NCBI RefSeq assembly: GCF_021432065.1
Contig: NZ_CP090364.1
Coordinates: 2,308,601-2,372,600, forward strand
Reading direction: 5' to 3'
Source of the DNA: Photobacterium sp. TLY01
GTDB lineage: Bacteria > Pseudomonadota > Gammaproteobacteria > Enterobacterales > Vibrionaceae
Length of the DNA stretch: 64,000 nucleotides
The notes under the pieces were generated by a model that saw only the letters and a list, made by a program, of their open reading frames with translations, was not told the origin of the DNA and did not search any database. Shown here one piece after another: positions 26,869-37,052 of this stretch. The position numbers and the translations under genes were made by a program. Numbering within the stretch: the first letter of the stretch is position 1; the number at the start of each line of letters is the position of its first letter.

Positions 26869-26896
26869 ATATGGGGGCAGACTGACAAGATTCAAC
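26869..26896 (-). promoter_or_regulatory. Sigma-32 (heat-shock) promoter of lon
   Basis: On the minus strand the sequence gives TTGAA, a 14-base spacer and CCCCATAT, close to the RpoH consensus (CTTGAAA, spacer 13-15, CCCCATNT). It lies about 40 bases before the lon start codon; the E. coli lon promoter is of the same type. Confidence 0.8.
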
Positions 26897-26916
26897 GGTC
26901 GATTTGCCAGAAAATC

Positions 26917-26942
26917 AAAAAGGAGGCCAAAGCCTCCTTTAT
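26917..26942 (-). terminator. Intrinsic terminator of clpX
   Basis: AGGAGGC / GCCTCCT stem with a four-base loop; on the minus strand it is followed by TTTTTGATTTTC. It lies about 30 bases after the clpX stop and ends the clpP-clpX unit before lon. Confidence 0.9.
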
Positions 26943-26970
26943 TTACTCAAACTGTACGTTTTGCAACCAC

Positions 26971-28251
26971 TTACTCGCCGCCTGCAGCTTGGTTTTCTGT
27001 GTTTTCATAAATCAGCAAAGGTTCAGACTCCCCTTTAATAACTGATTCATCAATCACGACTTTGCTCACGCCTTCGGCAGAAGGTAGTTCATACATAGTA
27101 TCGAGCAGCACCGCCTCGACAATAGAGCGAAGGCCACGTGCACCGGTTTTACGTTCCATGGCTTTGCGGGCAATGGCCTGCAACGCATCGTCACGGAATT
27201 CCAGTTCAACGTTTTCCAGCTCCAGTAATGCAGCATACTGTTTAGTCAGCGCATTTTTCGGCTCACGCAGAATCTGCACCAGCGCAGATTCATCCAGCTC
27301 ACTCAAAATCGCAGTCACTGGCAGACGACCGATAAACTCAGGGATCAGACCGTATTTCACCAGATCTTCCGGTTCGACTTTCTCAAACAAATCGCTGAGT
27401 GTGTTGCGCTGGTCTTTCGAACGGACTTCCGCGCCAAAACCAATACCTGAACTGGTTGCCACACGCTGCTCTACCACTTTATCCAGGCCTGCAAATGCAC
27501 CGCCACAAATAAAGAGTATTTTCGATGTATCAACCTGCAGGAACTCCTGCTGAGGATGCTTACGACCGCCCTGTGGAGGCACAGAGGCAACCGTACCCTC
27601 GATCAATTTCAGCAGCGCTTGCTGTACACCTTCGCCAGACACGTCACGGGTAATTGATGGATTGTCAGATTTACGGGAAATCTTATCAATTTCATCAATA
27701 TATACGATTCCGCGTTCCGCTTTAGCGACATCATAATCACATTTCTGCAGCAGCTTCTGGATGATGTTTTCGACATCTTCACCGACATAACCAGCTTCGG
27801 TCAGGGTCGTTGCATCCGCCATCGTGAAAGGTACATCCAGCATACGCGCCAGCGTTTCTGCAAGCAGTGTTTTACCACTACCCGTCGGACCAATCAGCAG
27901 GATGTTACTTTTACCCAACTCGACACCATCACTGGTGGTGTCGCCATTACGCAAACGCTTGTAGTGGTTGTAAACAGCTACAGCCAGTACTTTCTTCGCG
28001 TGATCCTGGCCGATGACATAATCATCTAAGTGCGTGCGGATCTCCCTTGGCGTTGGCAGTTCATTACCATCGCGCTTTGGCATAACTTCTTTGATTTCTT
28101 CGCGAATGATGTCGTTACACAAATCGACACACTCATCGCAAATATACACAGAAGGGCCAGCAATCAGCTTGCGAACTTCATGCTGACTTTTACCGCAGAA
28201 AGAGCAGTACAGCAGTTTTCCACTACCACTCTCTTTTCGCTTATCTGTCAT
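26971..28251 (-). CDS. clpX: ClpX, ATPase subunit of ClpXP
   Basis: AAA+ unfoldase of 426 residues that feeds substrates to ClpP. The N-terminal zinc-binding domain has Cys16, Cys19, Cys38 and Cys41 ([10 protein letters not shown] and [10 protein letters not shown]). Walker A GPTGSGKT lies near residue 120, Walker B in [10 protein letters not shown], and the pore loop (GYVGED) follows. Gene order tig-clpP-clpX-lon-hupB-ppiD equals that of E. coli. RssB, an adaptor of ClpXP, is encoded 6 kb away. Confidence 0.97.
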   Translation of the reverse strand: MTDKRKESGSGKLLYCSFCGKSQHEVRKLIAGPSVYICDECVDLCNDIIREEIKEVMPKRDGNELPTPREIRTHLDDYVIGQDHAKKVLAVAVYNHYKRLRNGDTTSDGVELGKSNILLIGPTGSGKTLLAETLARMLDVPFTMADATTLTEAGYVGEDVENIIQKLLQKCDYDVAKAERGIVYIDEIDKISRKSDNPSITRDVSGEGVQQALLKLIEGTVASVPPQGGRKHPQQEFLQVDTSKILFICGGAFAGLDKVVEQRVATSSGIGFGAEVRSKDQRNTLSDLFEKVEPEDLVKYGLIPEFIGRLPVTAILSELDESALVQILREPKNALTKQYAALLELENVELEFRDDALQAIARKAMERKTGARGLRSIVEAVLLDTMYELPSAEGVSKVVIDESVIKGESEPLLIYENTENQAAGGE

Positions 28252-28365
28252 TCGCTAACCTCATATTGGGTTTCACCCATCCTTGCCTTGTTTTGAGTGT
28301 ATAACATCTCTCGTCACTTTGCTGTCACCTTGCCCCTTCAGAGCACTGTGCACCATAATGACAGG

Positions 28366-28989
28366 TTAGTCACGCTTATTCAAAACGGCATCGACCAGTC
28401 CATACTCCGCAGCCTGCTCAGCAGACATGAAGTTGTCACGGTCTGTATCTTTTTCAACGATTTCCAGTGGTTGACCCGTATGTTCAGCCAACAGATTGTT
28501 CAATCGCTTCTTAATTGTCAGAATTTCCTGAGCATGAATCTGAATATCAGAAGCTTGCCCCTGGAAACCGCCTAATGGCTGATGAATCATGACACGGGAA
28601 TTAGGCAGACAAAAACGTTTCCCTTTCGCGCCACCTGCCAGCAGGAATGCCCCCATTGAGCAAGCTTGTCCCATACAGAAGGTACTCACATCCGGTTTGA
28701 TGTGTTGCATGGTGTCATAGATGGACATACCTGCAGTGACTGAACCACCAGGAGAGTTAATATACAGGAAAATATCTTTGTCAGGGTTTTCTGACTCCAG
28801 GAACAACAGCTGTGCCACAACCAGGTTGGCCATCTGATCTTCAACCTGACCAGTCAGGAAGATCACACGCTCTTTCAATAGTCGGGAATAGATGTCGTAG
28901 GAACGTTCGCCACGAGAGGTCTGCTCGACCACCATAGGAACCAGCGCATTCATGATTGGCGACATGGCGTTATTATCTTGGTAGCTCAT
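28366..28989 (-). CDS. clpP: ClpP, proteolytic subunit
   Basis: Serine protease subunit of 207 residues. The catalytic triad is seen at Ser111 (GQACSMGAF), His136 (VMIHQPLGG) and Asp185 (EKDTDRD), the same numbers as in the E. coli precursor. The N-terminal part is a short propeptide ([12 protein letters not shown]). It is followed by clpX after 114 bases on the same strand; no clear terminator is found between them. Confidence 0.97.
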   Translation of the reverse strand: MSYQDNNAMSPIMNALVPMVVEQTSRGERSYDIYSRLLKERVIFLTGQVEDQMANLVVAQLLFLESENPDKDIFLYINSPGGSVTAGMSIYDTMQHIKPDVSTFCMGQACSMGAFLLAGGAKGKRFCLPNSRVMIHQPLGGFQGQASDIQIHAQEILTIKKRLNNLLAEHTGQPLEIVEKDTDRDNFMSAEQAAEYGLVDAVLNKRD

Positions 28990-29053
28990 AACCTTATTTC
29001 CCCAAAAAAATTAATGGCCCGAATGATTGACTCATACGGACCATTGTTAGCAG

Positions 29054-29078
29054 AAGATTTGAAATAAAGTCAAATCTT
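29054..29078 (-). terminator. Weak hairpin between tig and clpP
   Basis: AAGATTTGA / TCAAATCTT arms (9 bp) with a seven-base loop. No T tract follows on the minus strand, so it may only attenuate transcription. Confidence 0.35.
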
Positions 29079-29096
29079 TACAGTCATTTCAGTCAA

Positions 29097-30401
29097 TTAA
29101 GCTGCTGGTTGCTGATTCATCAGCTCATTGAAGCTTACTTCTTTTTCTGAAACCTGTGCTTTAGCCAGTAGAGCATCAATCGCTTGTTCTTCCAGAGCAA
29201 CATTACGCATGTTGTTCATCAGTTGCTCATTCTTTTCATAGTATGCAACAACTTCTGTTGGATCTTCATAAGCAGATGCCATTTCAGTGATCAGCGCCTT
29301 AACTCGCTCGTCATCGGCTTTCAGTTCTTCAGCCTTGATCACTTCACCCAGCAGCAGACCGACCACGACACGACGCTTCGCTTGCTCTTCGAACAGCTCA
29401 CGTGGCAGTTCTGGTGCGTTATTTGCGTTGCCGCCGAAACGCTGAACCGCCTGCTGACGCAATGTGTTCACTTCCTGGTCAATCAGTGCAGAAGGAACAT
29501 CAATGTCGTTTTGCTCAATCAGGCCATTCAGAACCTGATCCTTGATACGGCCTTTAACCGCTTGCTTCAGCTCACGCTCCATGTTCTTGCGCACTTCTGC
29601 TTTCAGGCCGTCAACTGAACCGTCTTCAACACCAAACTTCTTCACAAATTCTTCGTTCAGCTCTGGCAGTTCCTGAGCTTCTACTTTGTGCAGTTTGATC
29701 GCGAACACAGCCGCTTTACCTTTCAGGTTCTCGGCGTGATAGTCTTCAGGGAAAGTCACTTCAATGTTGAACTCTTCACCCGCTTTCTTACCCACGATTC
29801 CTTCTTCGAAGCCCGGAATCATGCGGCCCTGGCCCATTGCCAGAGGGAAAGCTTCTGCTTTACCGCCGTCGAATTCTTCACCGTCGATAGAACCTGTGAA
29901 ATCAATCGTCACACGGCTGTTTGCATCAGCTGCAGTATCAACTTCAGCCCAGTTCGCTTGCTGCTTGCGCAGCGTTTCCAGCATCTGAGCAACGTCTTCG
30001 TCTTTCACTTCAGCGGCAGGCTTTTCAATCGCAATCTTGTCCAGACCTGTCAGTTCAATCTCAGGGAACACTTCGAAAGTGGCTTTGAAAACCAGATCTT
30101 TACCTTCAGTCATGTCGACTGGGGTGAATGTTGGTGCGCCGGCTGGGTTAATTTTTTCTTTAACAATCGCTTCAATGTAATGACGTTGCATCACTTCGCC
30201 CAGCACGTCCTGACGCACAGAGGCGCCGAACATACGTGCAACCATCTTAATCGGTGCTTTACCAGGACGGAAACCGTCAAAGCGACGGGTTTTCGCGATT
30301 TTCTTCAGCTGGGCAGTCACTGCATCTTCGATGTTGGCTGCAGGGACAGTAATCGTAATTTGGCGTTCTAGGCCTTCAGTGGTTTCAACGGTAACTTGCA
30401 T
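29097..30401 (-). CDS. tig: Trigger factor
   Basis: Ribosome-bound chaperone and peptidyl-prolyl isomerase of 434 residues. The N-terminal ribosome-binding domain has [11 protein letters not shown]; the FKBP-like PPIase domain (about residues 150-245) starts at [20 protein letters not shown]; the C-terminal arms follow. ATG at 30401 matches the family start [11 protein letters not shown]; the frame begins five codons earlier. The gene heads the tig-clpP-clpX-lon run. Confidence 0.96.
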   Translation of the reverse strand: MQVTVETTEGLERQITITVPAANIEDAVTAQLKKIAKTRRFDGFRPGKAPIKMVARMFGASVRQDVLGEVMQRHYIEAIVKEKINPAGAPTFTPVDMTEGKDLVFKATFEVFPEIELTGLDKIAIEKPAAEVKDEDVAQMLETLRKQQANWAEVDTAADANSRVTIDFTGSIDGEEFDGGKAEAFPLAMGQGRMIPGFEEGIVGKKAGEEFNIEVTFPEDYHAENLKGKAAVFAIKLHKVEAQELPELNEEFVKKFGVEDGSVDGLKAEVRKNMERELKQAVKGRIKDQVLNGLIEQNDIDVPSALIDQEVNTLRQQAVQRFGGNANNAPELPRELFEEQAKRRVVVGLLLGEVIKAEELKADDERVKALITEMASAYEDPTEVVAYYEKNEQLMNNMRNVALEEQAIDALLAKAQVSEKEVSFNELMNQQPAA

Positions 30402-30817
30402 TTTCTTAAACCTCAAAACTGACTCAGGTTGACTGAGTTATCTTGCCCGTCAGATCTCTGCTGACGCTGGCATCCTTTCGTGTTACGGCTTGAACACCAT
30501 AACGCCTGAATTCGGTCAATTTCTGTATCACTGGCCAGTGCCACTGAAACAAAAATTAAAGCGCGGTATTATAACGGCCCAGCCCTCTTTCGTCGAGGTA
30601 TCTGGTGCCACACCAAGTGTAAACCTTCGGACAAGATAGGGGCTGAATTCGCATTTTCAAGAGAAAACACGAAAAAATTGCAGTTTAGCCCCGCTTTTTT
30701 GTTCAAATGTCGATTCAGTGCAGGAATTTTAATCAAAGCTTCACGCTGCTTTGTGGACTTCAACCTGAGATCAAAAATGTTTAAGCGGGTAAAAAAGAAG
30801 GGATAGAACGGAGAAAA
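30402..30817. other. Intergenic region between tig and tRNA-Arg
   Basis: 416 bases without a gene. A hairpin ACTCAG / CTGAGT (30422-30438) lies just before the tig ribosome site. On the minus strand a TATAAT box (30568-30573) could be part of the tig promoter, with only a weak -35 upstream. A computed open frame crossing from here into the tRNA is spurious. No clean terminator after the tRNA was found. Confidence 0.45.
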
Positions 30818-30894
30818 TGGCGCGCCCTGCAGGATTCGAACCTGCGACCACATGCTTAGAAGGCACGTGCTCTATCCAACTGAGCTAAGGGCGC
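30818..30894 (-). tRNA. tRNA-Arg, anticodon UCU
   Basis: 77-base cloverleaf on the minus strand. The acceptor GCGCCCT pairs with AGGGCGC, the D arm reads AGCTCAGTTGGATAGAGC, the anticodon loop is CTTCTAA with TCT, and the T arm has the usual GGTTCGAATCC. The 3' CCA is encoded (30818-30820). It reads AGA/AGG arginine codons. Confidence 0.97.
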
Positions 30895-30939
30895 TTTGTC
30901 TGGGTGTTAACCGTCTGGTGCGTTAACTGACGGGGGTGA

Positions 30940-30967
30940 ATTATACGTCGCTTGAGATCAAGGTCAA
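30940..30967 (-). promoter_or_regulatory. Sigma-70 promoter of tRNA-Arg
   Basis: On the minus strand: TTGACC, a 16-base spacer, then a perfect TATAAT, followed by a C-rich discriminator (CACCCCCG), the kind seen at stringently controlled stable-RNA promoters. The tRNA starts 45 bases further on. Confidence 0.8.
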
Positions 30968-31164
30968 CGATAAAACGTTAAAATCCCTGACCAAATGCAC
31001 CAAGCGGTTAAACTTACGACAAACATCCCCTCTTGATTGGCTCAGCGAAACATCCTTCCTGCTCTTCCAAAGCAAAGTTTATCGTTTGAAAGCCTTGATA
31101 TTGCAGCAGTACAGGCAGTCATCATCTTTTGGGTCTCACAGATAAATTATCTGGAACCCGCAAA

Positions 31165-31180
31165 AAGCAAACGTTTGCGC
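31165..31180. promoter_or_regulatory. PurR-type operator upstream of folD
   Basis: AAGCAAACGTTTGCGC contains the perfect palindrome GCAAACGTTTGC and differs from the PurR consensus (ACGCAAACGTTTNCNT) at only two positions. It lies about 70 bases before the folD start. Control of folD by the purine repressor is an inference; other LacI-family proteins bind similar sites. Confidence 0.65.
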
Positions 31181-31247
31181 TATAGATTTCCCCCCCTTTC
31201 TCTGCGACAATAAGCCAGCTCAGTTCATTTCTGTACGAAGGAAAATC

Positions 31248-32105
31248 ATGGCCGCTCAAATCATTGATGGAAAACTTATCTCACAAACTGTCAGACAAGA
31301 AGTTGCTGCGCGCGTGAAGGCTCGCACTGACGCGGGATTACGTGCACCTGGGTTAGCCGTCATTCTGGTCGGTCAGGATCCTGCCTCACAGATTTATGTC
31401 GGCAGCAAACGGAAAGCCTGTGAAGAAGTGGGCTTTATTTCCCGCTCATTCGACCTGCCTGCGGATACCACTGAAGTCGAACTACTGGCACTGATTGATG
31501 AACTGAATGCGGATCAGTCCATAGACGGGATCCTGGTGCAATTACCTCTGCCAGCCGGTATTGATTCCACCAAAGTGCTGGAACATATTGATCCAGAGAA
31601 AGATGTCGACGGTTTCCATCCCTATAATGTCGGTCGTCTGTGTCAGCGTATTCCTAAGCTGCGTTCATGTACGCCGAAAGGGATCATTACGCTGCTGGAG
31701 CGTTACAACATCCAGGCTCGGGGCAAACATGCAGTGATTGTAGGCGCATCAAATATTGTTGGCCGCCCAATGACTCTTGAGTTGCTGTTGGCCGGCGCCA
31801 CAACCACGACTTGTCATCGGTTTACTCAGGATCTGGAAAGCCATGTGCGTCAGGCCGATATTCTGGTTGTCGCAGTTGGAAAACCTAACTTTATTCCGGG
31901 CAGCTGGATTAAAGAAGGCGCGACGATTATTGATGTCGGTATTAATCGCCTGGACAACGGCACACTGGTCGGTGATGTGGAATACGATGTCGCGCGGCAA
32001 AAAGCCAAGCACATTACCCCTGTCCCGGGTGGTGTTGGCCCGATGACCGTGGCCACACTGATCGAAAACACCCTGTTGGCCTGTGAGCAATTCCACGAAG
32101 GCTGA
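31248..32105 (+). CDS. folD: Methylenetetrahydrofolate dehydrogenase/cyclohydrolase FolD
   Basis: Bifunctional enzyme of 285 residues interconverting methylene-, methenyl- and formyl-tetrahydrofolate with NADP. The catalytic lysine is Lys54 in YVGSKRKAC; other motifs are [18 protein letters not shown], the Rossmann segment [11 protein letters not shown] and [13 protein letters not shown] near the end. Ribosome site GAAGGAAA before ATG. Its product 10-formyl-THF feeds purine synthesis, which agrees with the PurR-type site upstream. Confidence 0.97.
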   Translation: MAAQIIDGKLISQTVRQEVAARVKARTDAGLRAPGLAVILVGQDPASQIYVGSKRKACEEVGFISRSFDLPADTTEVELLALIDELNADQSIDGILVQLPLPAGIDSTKVLEHIDPEKDVDGFHPYNVGRLCQRIPKLRSCTPKGIITLLERYNIQARGKHAVIVGASNIVGRPMTLELLLAGATTTTCHRFTQDLESHVRQADILVVAVGKPNFIPGSWIKEGATIIDVGINRLDNGTLVGDVEYDVARQKAKHITPVPGGVGPMTVATLIENTLLACEQFHEG

Positions 32106-32131
32106 CAGCGAGCACGTGAATTGCAGAGACT

Positions 32132-32160
32132 AAAAAGCGAGGTGATAACCTCGCTTTTTG
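32132..32160. terminator. Bidirectional terminator between folD and galU
   Basis: GCGAGGT / ACCTCGC stem with a GATA loop, flanked by AAAAA on one side and TTTTT on the other, between convergent folD and galU. Confidence 0.92.
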
Positions 32161-32209
32161 TTATTAACCTGGGCAGACCCGCTTTTACAAACCGGGTATA
32201 CAGGTTGAG

Positions 32210-33112
32210 TTAGTTTTGCAGCGTTTTCAGATAAGCCGCGAAATCTTTCCCGAGCGCAGGATGACGCAATCCGTATTCCACGAATGCCTGCATGTAGCCC
32301 AGCTTACTGCCGCAGTCATGACTCTTACCTGTCATGTGGAACGCATTCACCTGCTGCTTTTCCATCAACATATCAATGGCATCTGTCAGCTGAATTTCAT
32401 CACCTGCACCAATCGGTGTTTTGGCAAGAATCTCCCAGATTTCGGCTGGCAGGATATAACGCCCCACAATCGCCAGATTAGACGGCGCCAGATCAACCGC
32501 TGGTTTCTCAACAACCTTGGCCATAGCGGCTGAATCGCCTGGCGCAATTTGTTCACCACTCAGATCAGCCACCCCATAGTTAGACACTTCCGACATAGGG
32601 ACAGGTTCAACCATGACCTGGCTGATGCCAGTGTCATTAAACAGTCTGACCATAGCAGCCATATTCTCACTGCGCAGATCGCTGGCGGCATCATCCAGAA
32701 TCACATCAGGCAGTACAACCGCAAATGGCTCGTTGCCGACCAGAGGACGGGCGCAAAGCACTGCATGGCCCAAGCCTTTTGCCTGGCCCTGACGCACATG
32801 CATGATCGTGACATCATTTGGACAGATATTCTGTACTTCGTCCAGCAACTGACGCTTCACCCGTTTTTCAAGCGTGGCTTCAAGCTCAAAAGACGTATCG
32901 AAGTGGTTTTCAATGGAGTTCTTGGATGAATGGGTCACCAGTACGATTTCTTTAATACCGGCAGCAACACATTCATTGACGACATACTGAATCAGAGGTT
33001 TGTCCACAATCGGCAGCATCTCTTTCGGAATGGCCTTGGTGGCGGGTAACATCCTGGTCCCTAAACCGGCTACCGGAATGACCGCTTTACGAACTGGGGA
33101 AGACTTTTGCAT
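32210..33112 (-). CDS. galU: UTP-glucose-1-phosphate uridylyltransferase GalU
   Basis: Makes UDP-glucose for LPS, capsule and osmoprotective glycans. The protein of 300 residues has the nucleotidyltransferase signature [21 protein letters not shown] near the N-terminus, then [23 protein letters not shown] and [19 protein letters not shown], all typical of GalU. I chose the ATG at 33112 (GGAAA eight bases upstream); ATGs at 33124 and 33136 and a longer open frame also exist. Ugd, which uses its product, lies at 54.7 kb. Confidence 0.94.
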   Translation of the reverse strand: MQKSSPVRKAVIPVAGLGTRMLPATKAIPKEMLPIVDKPLIQYVVNECVAAGIKEIVLVTHSSKNSIENHFDTSFELEATLEKRVKRQLLDEVQNICPNDVTIMHVRQGQAKGLGHAVLCARPLVGNEPFAVVLPDVILDDAASDLRSENMAAMVRLFNDTGISQVMVEPVPMSEVSNYGVADLSGEQIAPGDSAAMAKVVEKPAVDLAPSNLAIVGRYILPAEIWEILAKTPIGAGDEIQLTDAIDMLMEKQQVNAFHMTGKSHDCGSKLGYMQAFVEYGLRHPALGKDFAAYLKTLQN

Positions 33113-33268
33113 TGTTTTTTCCATGTACGTTGGCATTGTCAGCCGCAATATAACAAACTTACCCAGATGCAGCGAGAGATCAGAGCCATAAGCGTGAACT
33201 CGTGTCCTCCGCGGTGATTCTGAGAGGTTACGCAAATAGGCAAAGCAAGGGGTTGATGCGTGGTCACA

Positions 33269-33769
33269 TTAACCGCGCCGGACGATATCCGCATTATCAA
33301 TACTGATTTTGACAGGTTTTCCGAGCAGGTTGATCAGCATGAATGAGCGCTTCTCGCCATCAGGTTCCTGATAAATGGCTTCAAGCCCTTTGAACTGGCC
33401 TTGTTTCAGTTCCAGGCATTCGCCGGGTTTGGGCAGATTAGACAGCAGGTTTCTGTGCTCATCGCAATTTTCATTGGTCATGAGCTGAAACAGCAATTCA
33501 GGCTGAACTTTTTGCGGATATGCCCCCTGACGAATAAAGTCAGCCACACCGCGTGTCGAACGCACCGTGGTATAGCTGACCTCTTCAGGGTCAAAACAGA
33601 CAAACATATAATTCGGAAACAGAGGTTCATTGACAGTGACGCGCTTTCCGCGCACCACTTTCTCAACCAGGACCTGAGGGTAATAACATTCCACACCCTG
33701 ACGATCCAGATTGACCACGGCCCGCTCCTGCTCGCTTCGCTTGCAATAAAGTAGGTACCAATCTTTCAT
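33269..33769 (-). CDS. rfaH: Transcription antiterminator RfaH
   Basis: NusG paralogue of 166 residues that loads on RNA polymerase at ops sites and boosts long LPS, capsule and conjugation operons. N-terminal NGN domain: WYLLYCKRSEQERAVVNL and EPLFPNYMFVCFD; C-terminal KOW domain starts near residue 112. VRGKR in the middle and the QEPDGEKRSFMLINLL segment are RfaH-like rather than NusG-like. It lies between rssB and galU on the same strand. No ops sequence was recognised before any gene in this window. Confidence 0.93.
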   Translation of the reverse strand: MKDWYLLYCKRSEQERAVVNLDRQGVECYYPQVLVEKVVRGKRVTVNEPLFPNYMFVCFDPEEVSYTTVRSTRGVADFIRQGAYPQKVQPELLFQLMTNENCDEHRNLLSNLPKPGECLELKQGQFKGLEAIYQEPDGEKRSFMLINLLGKPVKISIDNADIVRRG

Positions 33770-33917
33770 ATCGTCTCTGCCTGGAAAATATATGTCTGAA
33801 ATTGATTATATGGTGGAAGGTATAAACCTCAATAGTTTCCCTGCACATTGACGCTAAGCGTTTACTTTTCCAACGTTTTCCGATGATCTCTCTGCATTTC
33901 GGAAAATGGCTTCTCTG

Positions 33918-35006
33918 CTAAACTTTGGTTTTTGCCTTCACTGCCGGATGGATGTCGGGCTCTTTCATCGCGTCCAGTCGCTGAATGGTAATGCTGAAAT
34001 TAGCCGCCCCAATTTTGCTTAAAGACAAGCGGGCGCCAGAATGCGGCAAAACATAGGTCGAGGCGAGATTTTTACGTGCCCCGTCCCCCAGACTGGTACC
34101 AGCCTGAATGATCATTTCGCCATCACTGGTTCTCAGCATGGCTTCTGATCCGGTTGAGACCACCACCAGACTTCTGTCACATGCATCAAAAATCCCGAAC
34201 AATCCCTTGATGGGCACAGCGTAACCCGATTGCTTCATCCCATTTTCAATGGTTTGCAACATACTGGAAATATCATTCTCGCTTGCCATGCGTTTGCGCA
34301 GATAGTCATTGAACAAAGCCCGGATCAACAGCACAGTTGCCGCGCCATGCCGGCCTCCGGATTCAGCATCAAGCAAATAGAAAGCCAAACGACCGTCCAT
34401 CAGCCAAGTGTAGTCAAGCAGCACAGGCTGCACATCGGCAGACTGCAAAACACAATAGCTCATCTGCCAGTCACCCTGGCGCGATAAGGCGTCCGGCATC
34501 AGTCCCACCAGCAGCTCGCGGGCAATCTCTGGGTTAGATTCCAGCTCATCAATATGCCACTGCAGCTCTTCATCAACGGTCGAATCATGCTGTAATAGCT
34601 GGCTGGAAAAATCTGTGTATTCCGTGGTGTTTTCCTGGGCCTTGAGTACCGACATCAGTGCAGCTTTCAGGACCATAATGTTATCCAGCGGTTTGACCAG
34701 AAAGTCTTTCACGCCATGCCTGAGCGCGGCAGCAACATCGGCCATTTCTCCGGTACCGGAAATGACAATGACGGGCACCATGGGGTAATGCAGTGAAACC
34801 TCTTCAACAAACTCCATCCCTGTTAATACGGGCATCGCCAGATCGCACAGAAGCACATCAGGAATACCGTCGCGCAGTGCCCGCAGCCCCTGCAACCCAT
34901 CTTCAGCTTCCCTGACCTCGCATCCTTGCGACAGCAAAAAGCCTGTGATCATCCGGCGAAACACCGGATCGTCCTCAACGATGAGGATATCTTTACCTTC
35001 TAGCAA
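33918..35006 (-). CDS. rssB: Response regulator RssB (ClpXP adaptor for sigma-S)
   Basis: Two-domain protein of about 362 residues: an N-terminal receiver (ILIVEDDPVF; phospho-acceptor Asp55 in LLCDLAMP; lysine in DFLVKPLD) and a C-terminal PP2C-like domain without clear metal ligands (MDGRLAFYLLDAESGGRHGAATVLLIRALFN). This is the layout of RssB, which binds sigma-S and delivers it to ClpXP. Length and sequence are nearer RssB than other PP2C-type regulators, though divergence from the enteric protein is large. Start: TTG at 35006 has GGAGGG eight bases upstream and gives the usual MLEGKDILIVEDD; a GTG at 35069 is the alternative. Confidence 0.82.
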   Translation of the reverse strand: MLEGKDILIVEDDPVFRRMITGFLLSQGCEVREAEDGLQGLRALRDGIPDVLLCDLAMPVLTGMEFVEEVSLHYPMVPVIVISGTGEMADVAAALRHGVKDFLVKPLDNIMVLKAALMSVLKAQENTTEYTDFSSQLLQHDSTVDEELQWHIDELESNPEIARELLVGLMPDALSRQGDWQMSYCVLQSADVQPVLLDYTWLMDGRLAFYLLDAESGGRHGAATVLLIRALFNDYLRKRMASENDISSMLQTIENGMKQSGYAVPIKGLFGIFDACDRSLVVVSTGSEAMLRTSDGEMIIQAGTSLGDGARKNLASTYVLPHSGARLSLSKIGAANFSITIQRLDAMKEPDIHPAVKAKTKV

Positions 35007-35335
35007 CGATTGTGCCCTCCATGAAACCAGGGGCCAAGAGCACAGAATAATATTCTGCTGAACAGCCACATCCTTCCGAACGAATCTGCGCCATGCTGAG
35101 TAGCCGCGATGAATGTTCTCATTTAGGATAGGCGTAAAACCGCGCTACGTCAGGGCGTATGCCTGTTCATGAACTTTAGTTTTAGTATTCTGTAAGCCAG
35201 TTCAAAATCTTGCCCTTTGCGGAACCTGCGTTCGTCCCTGAAGTTCCTATTGAAATAACACTCAATGTTAACCTCTTCACATGGCGTGTTTTGTTATACA
35301 ATTCCCACTTTCTCATATCCGATCACAACACGCCT

Positions 35336-36214
35336 ATGAAGCTTGATGATTTAAATTTATTTCGCATTGTGGTTGAGGAAGGCAGCTATACCGCCGCCTC
35401 TCGCAAGCATCAGGTGCCGGTTGCCACGCTGACTCGCCGTATACAGGCACTGGAAGACAGCCTGGATCTGCGTCTGTTAAACCGCCATGCACGCAAGCTG
35501 TCGCTGACTGAAGCGGGCCAGCAGTATTACCAGTTGTGCACGCCCATGCTTCAACAGTTACTGGATACCGCAGAAAACATTCGGGATGAGTCCAGAGGGG
35601 CCAGCGGACGCCTCAAAATAGCAGCCCCGACCAATCTCAGCAAAGTCATGCTGCAGCCTATGCTCAACGCCTTCATGCTTGAACACCCGGCCATCAGCAT
35701 TGAGCTGTTTCTGAGCAATGAACCTGAACAGCTCGATCCAACCGACTGGGATGTGATTTTCCGTGTCGGTCCGCAGCGTGATTCAGCACTGATTGCCCGT
35801 AAAATTAACGCTGTGGAAGATATACTGGTTGCCAGCCCAGACTATCTGCAGCGGCAACCAGCGCTCACTCATGCGCAAGATCTGTCCAAGCATTCGCTGC
35901 TCAAAGGCTCTCCCCTACTGCGCTGGCGACTCACCAACAAAGATGGCGAAACCATCACAGTCAATGAAAAAGGTCGTTTTGAGTCTAACCAGCTCAATGT
36001 GGTCAGAAAAGCCTGTGTGGCCGGGCTGGGGATTACTCTGATGCCAGATGTCATGCTTGAAAAATACATTCACAGCGGTGAACTGGTGCGGGTCCTGGAT
36101 AACTGGTCAGCCAACCCACGCAATGTCTATCTTCTCTATAATCACAAAGATCACCAGCCAGAGAAGCTGAGACTGTTTATTGAGTTTGCCAGTCACTTCT
36201 TCAGCACATCCTGA
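35336..36214 (+). CDS. LysR-family transcriptional regulator
   Basis: Regulator of 292 residues with the N-terminal LysR helix-turn-helix (residues 1-60: MKLDDLNLFRIVVEEGSYTAASRK, VATLTRRIQALEDSL, RLLNRHARKLSLTEAG) and a periplasmic-binding-like effector domain (about 90-290, GRLKIAAPTNLSK). It resembles the single-gene regulators near DsdC/YafC-type oxidoreductase control, but no target can be assigned. ATG at 35336 is the standard LysR start; the frame is open for 42 codons upstream without conservation. Divergent from rssB. Confidence 0.88.
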   Translation: MKLDDLNLFRIVVEEGSYTAASRKHQVPVATLTRRIQALEDSLDLRLLNRHARKLSLTEAGQQYYQLCTPMLQQLLDTAENIRDESRGASGRLKIAAPTNLSKVMLQPMLNAFMLEHPAISIELFLSNEPEQLDPTDWDVIFRVGPQRDSALIARKINAVEDILVASPDYLQRQPALTHAQDLSKHSLLKGSPLLRWRLTNKDGETITVNEKGRFESNQLNVVRKACVAGLGITLMPDVMLEKYIHSGELVRVLDNWSANPRNVYLLYNHKDHQPEKLRLFIEFASHFFSTS

Positions 36215-36361
36215 GCCTGCTCTCCTTGCCAACCGGCAGAAGCCCGTCTAAATGTTATATAACAAAGAACACAAAAAGTGCCCGGATATGCACTGACAGT
36301 GTTCTGAACAACAACCTGTAATACGTTGTGCGATTTGCACCCTAGATAACGAGGATAGGTT

Positions 36362-36961
36362 ATGATTCTGGGACATTTATTCGGGCTTTACACTCATCCC
36401 AAAAAAGAGTGGCACAACATTGATGAACAACACGAGGGGATGCAAAGCAGCCTGAGCCACATTATGCTGATTGCCTTGCTGCCCCCTATTTTTGCCTACA
36501 TTTCCAGTGTGTTTATCGGCTGGCGTGTCGGCGCCGTTGACCCGATTTATCTAACACCGTCCAGCGCACTATTTATGTCTATCGCCATGTATTTTGCCCT
36601 GATTGGCGGGGTATTTGCTCTGGCTTACCTGACCTACTGGATGAGCCACACCTTTGGTTCAACCCCGACCTATACTCAGGCTCTTGAACTGGCAGCTTAC
36701 ACAGCAACGCCCCTGTTTATGGTCAGCATTGCTGCCTTGTATCCGCAGCTGTGGTTTCTGATGATGGCCGGACTGGTCGGTATCACCTACTCTGTGTACC
36801 TGCTCTACACAGGTGTCCCGATTCTGATGCACATCCCGGAAGAGCGCGGCTTTATTTATGCCAGCTCGATTGTCACCTGTGGTCTGGTGCTGCTGGTTTC
36901 CATTATTGCCGGCTCTGTCATCCTGTGGAACGTGGGTTTAGGCCCGCAGTTCAGTCACTAA
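36362..36961 (+). CDS. Yip1-domain membrane protein
   Basis: Inner-membrane protein of 199 residues with about five hydrophobic helices and the Yip1/YIPF motif region (FGLYTHPKKEWHNI at the start; ALELAAYTATPLFMVSIAALYP; YSVYLLYTGVPILMHIPEERGF). The bacterial family has no established role. GAGGATAGG precedes the ATG. A terminator follows. Confidence 0.85.
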   Translation: MILGHLFGLYTHPKKEWHNIDEQHEGMQSSLSHIMLIALLPPIFAYISSVFIGWRVGAVDPIYLTPSSALFMSIAMYFALIGGVFALAYLTYWMSHTFGSTPTYTQALELAAYTATPLFMVSIAALYPQLWFLMMAGLVGITYSVYLLYTGVPILMHIPEERGFIYASSIVTCGLVLLVSIIAGSVILWNVGLGPQFSH

Positions 36962-36990
36962 CCCATTCCGGCTCCGGCTTCAACCCATGA

Positions 36991-37020
36991 AAAAGGCAAG
37001 CTCAATGAGCTTGCCTTTTT
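36991..37020. terminator. Bidirectional terminator between yip1 gene and purF
   Basis: Ten-bp arms GGCAAGCTCA / TGAGCTTGCC flanked by AAAA and TTTTT, between convergent genes. Confidence 0.92.
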
Positions 37021-37052
37021 GTGTTCAGACGCGGGTACTGACAATAAAGACG

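Noticed and set aside
29688..30371. Plus-strand frame of 227 codons antisense to tig
   Set aside because: Shadow of the conserved tig gene; its composition follows the complement of the real codons.
30569..30853. Minus-strand open frame of 94 codons starting MWSQVRILQGAP
   Set aside because: It begins inside the tRNA-Arg gene and such frames arise from tRNA sequence read in one frame; no ribosome site or conserved domain.
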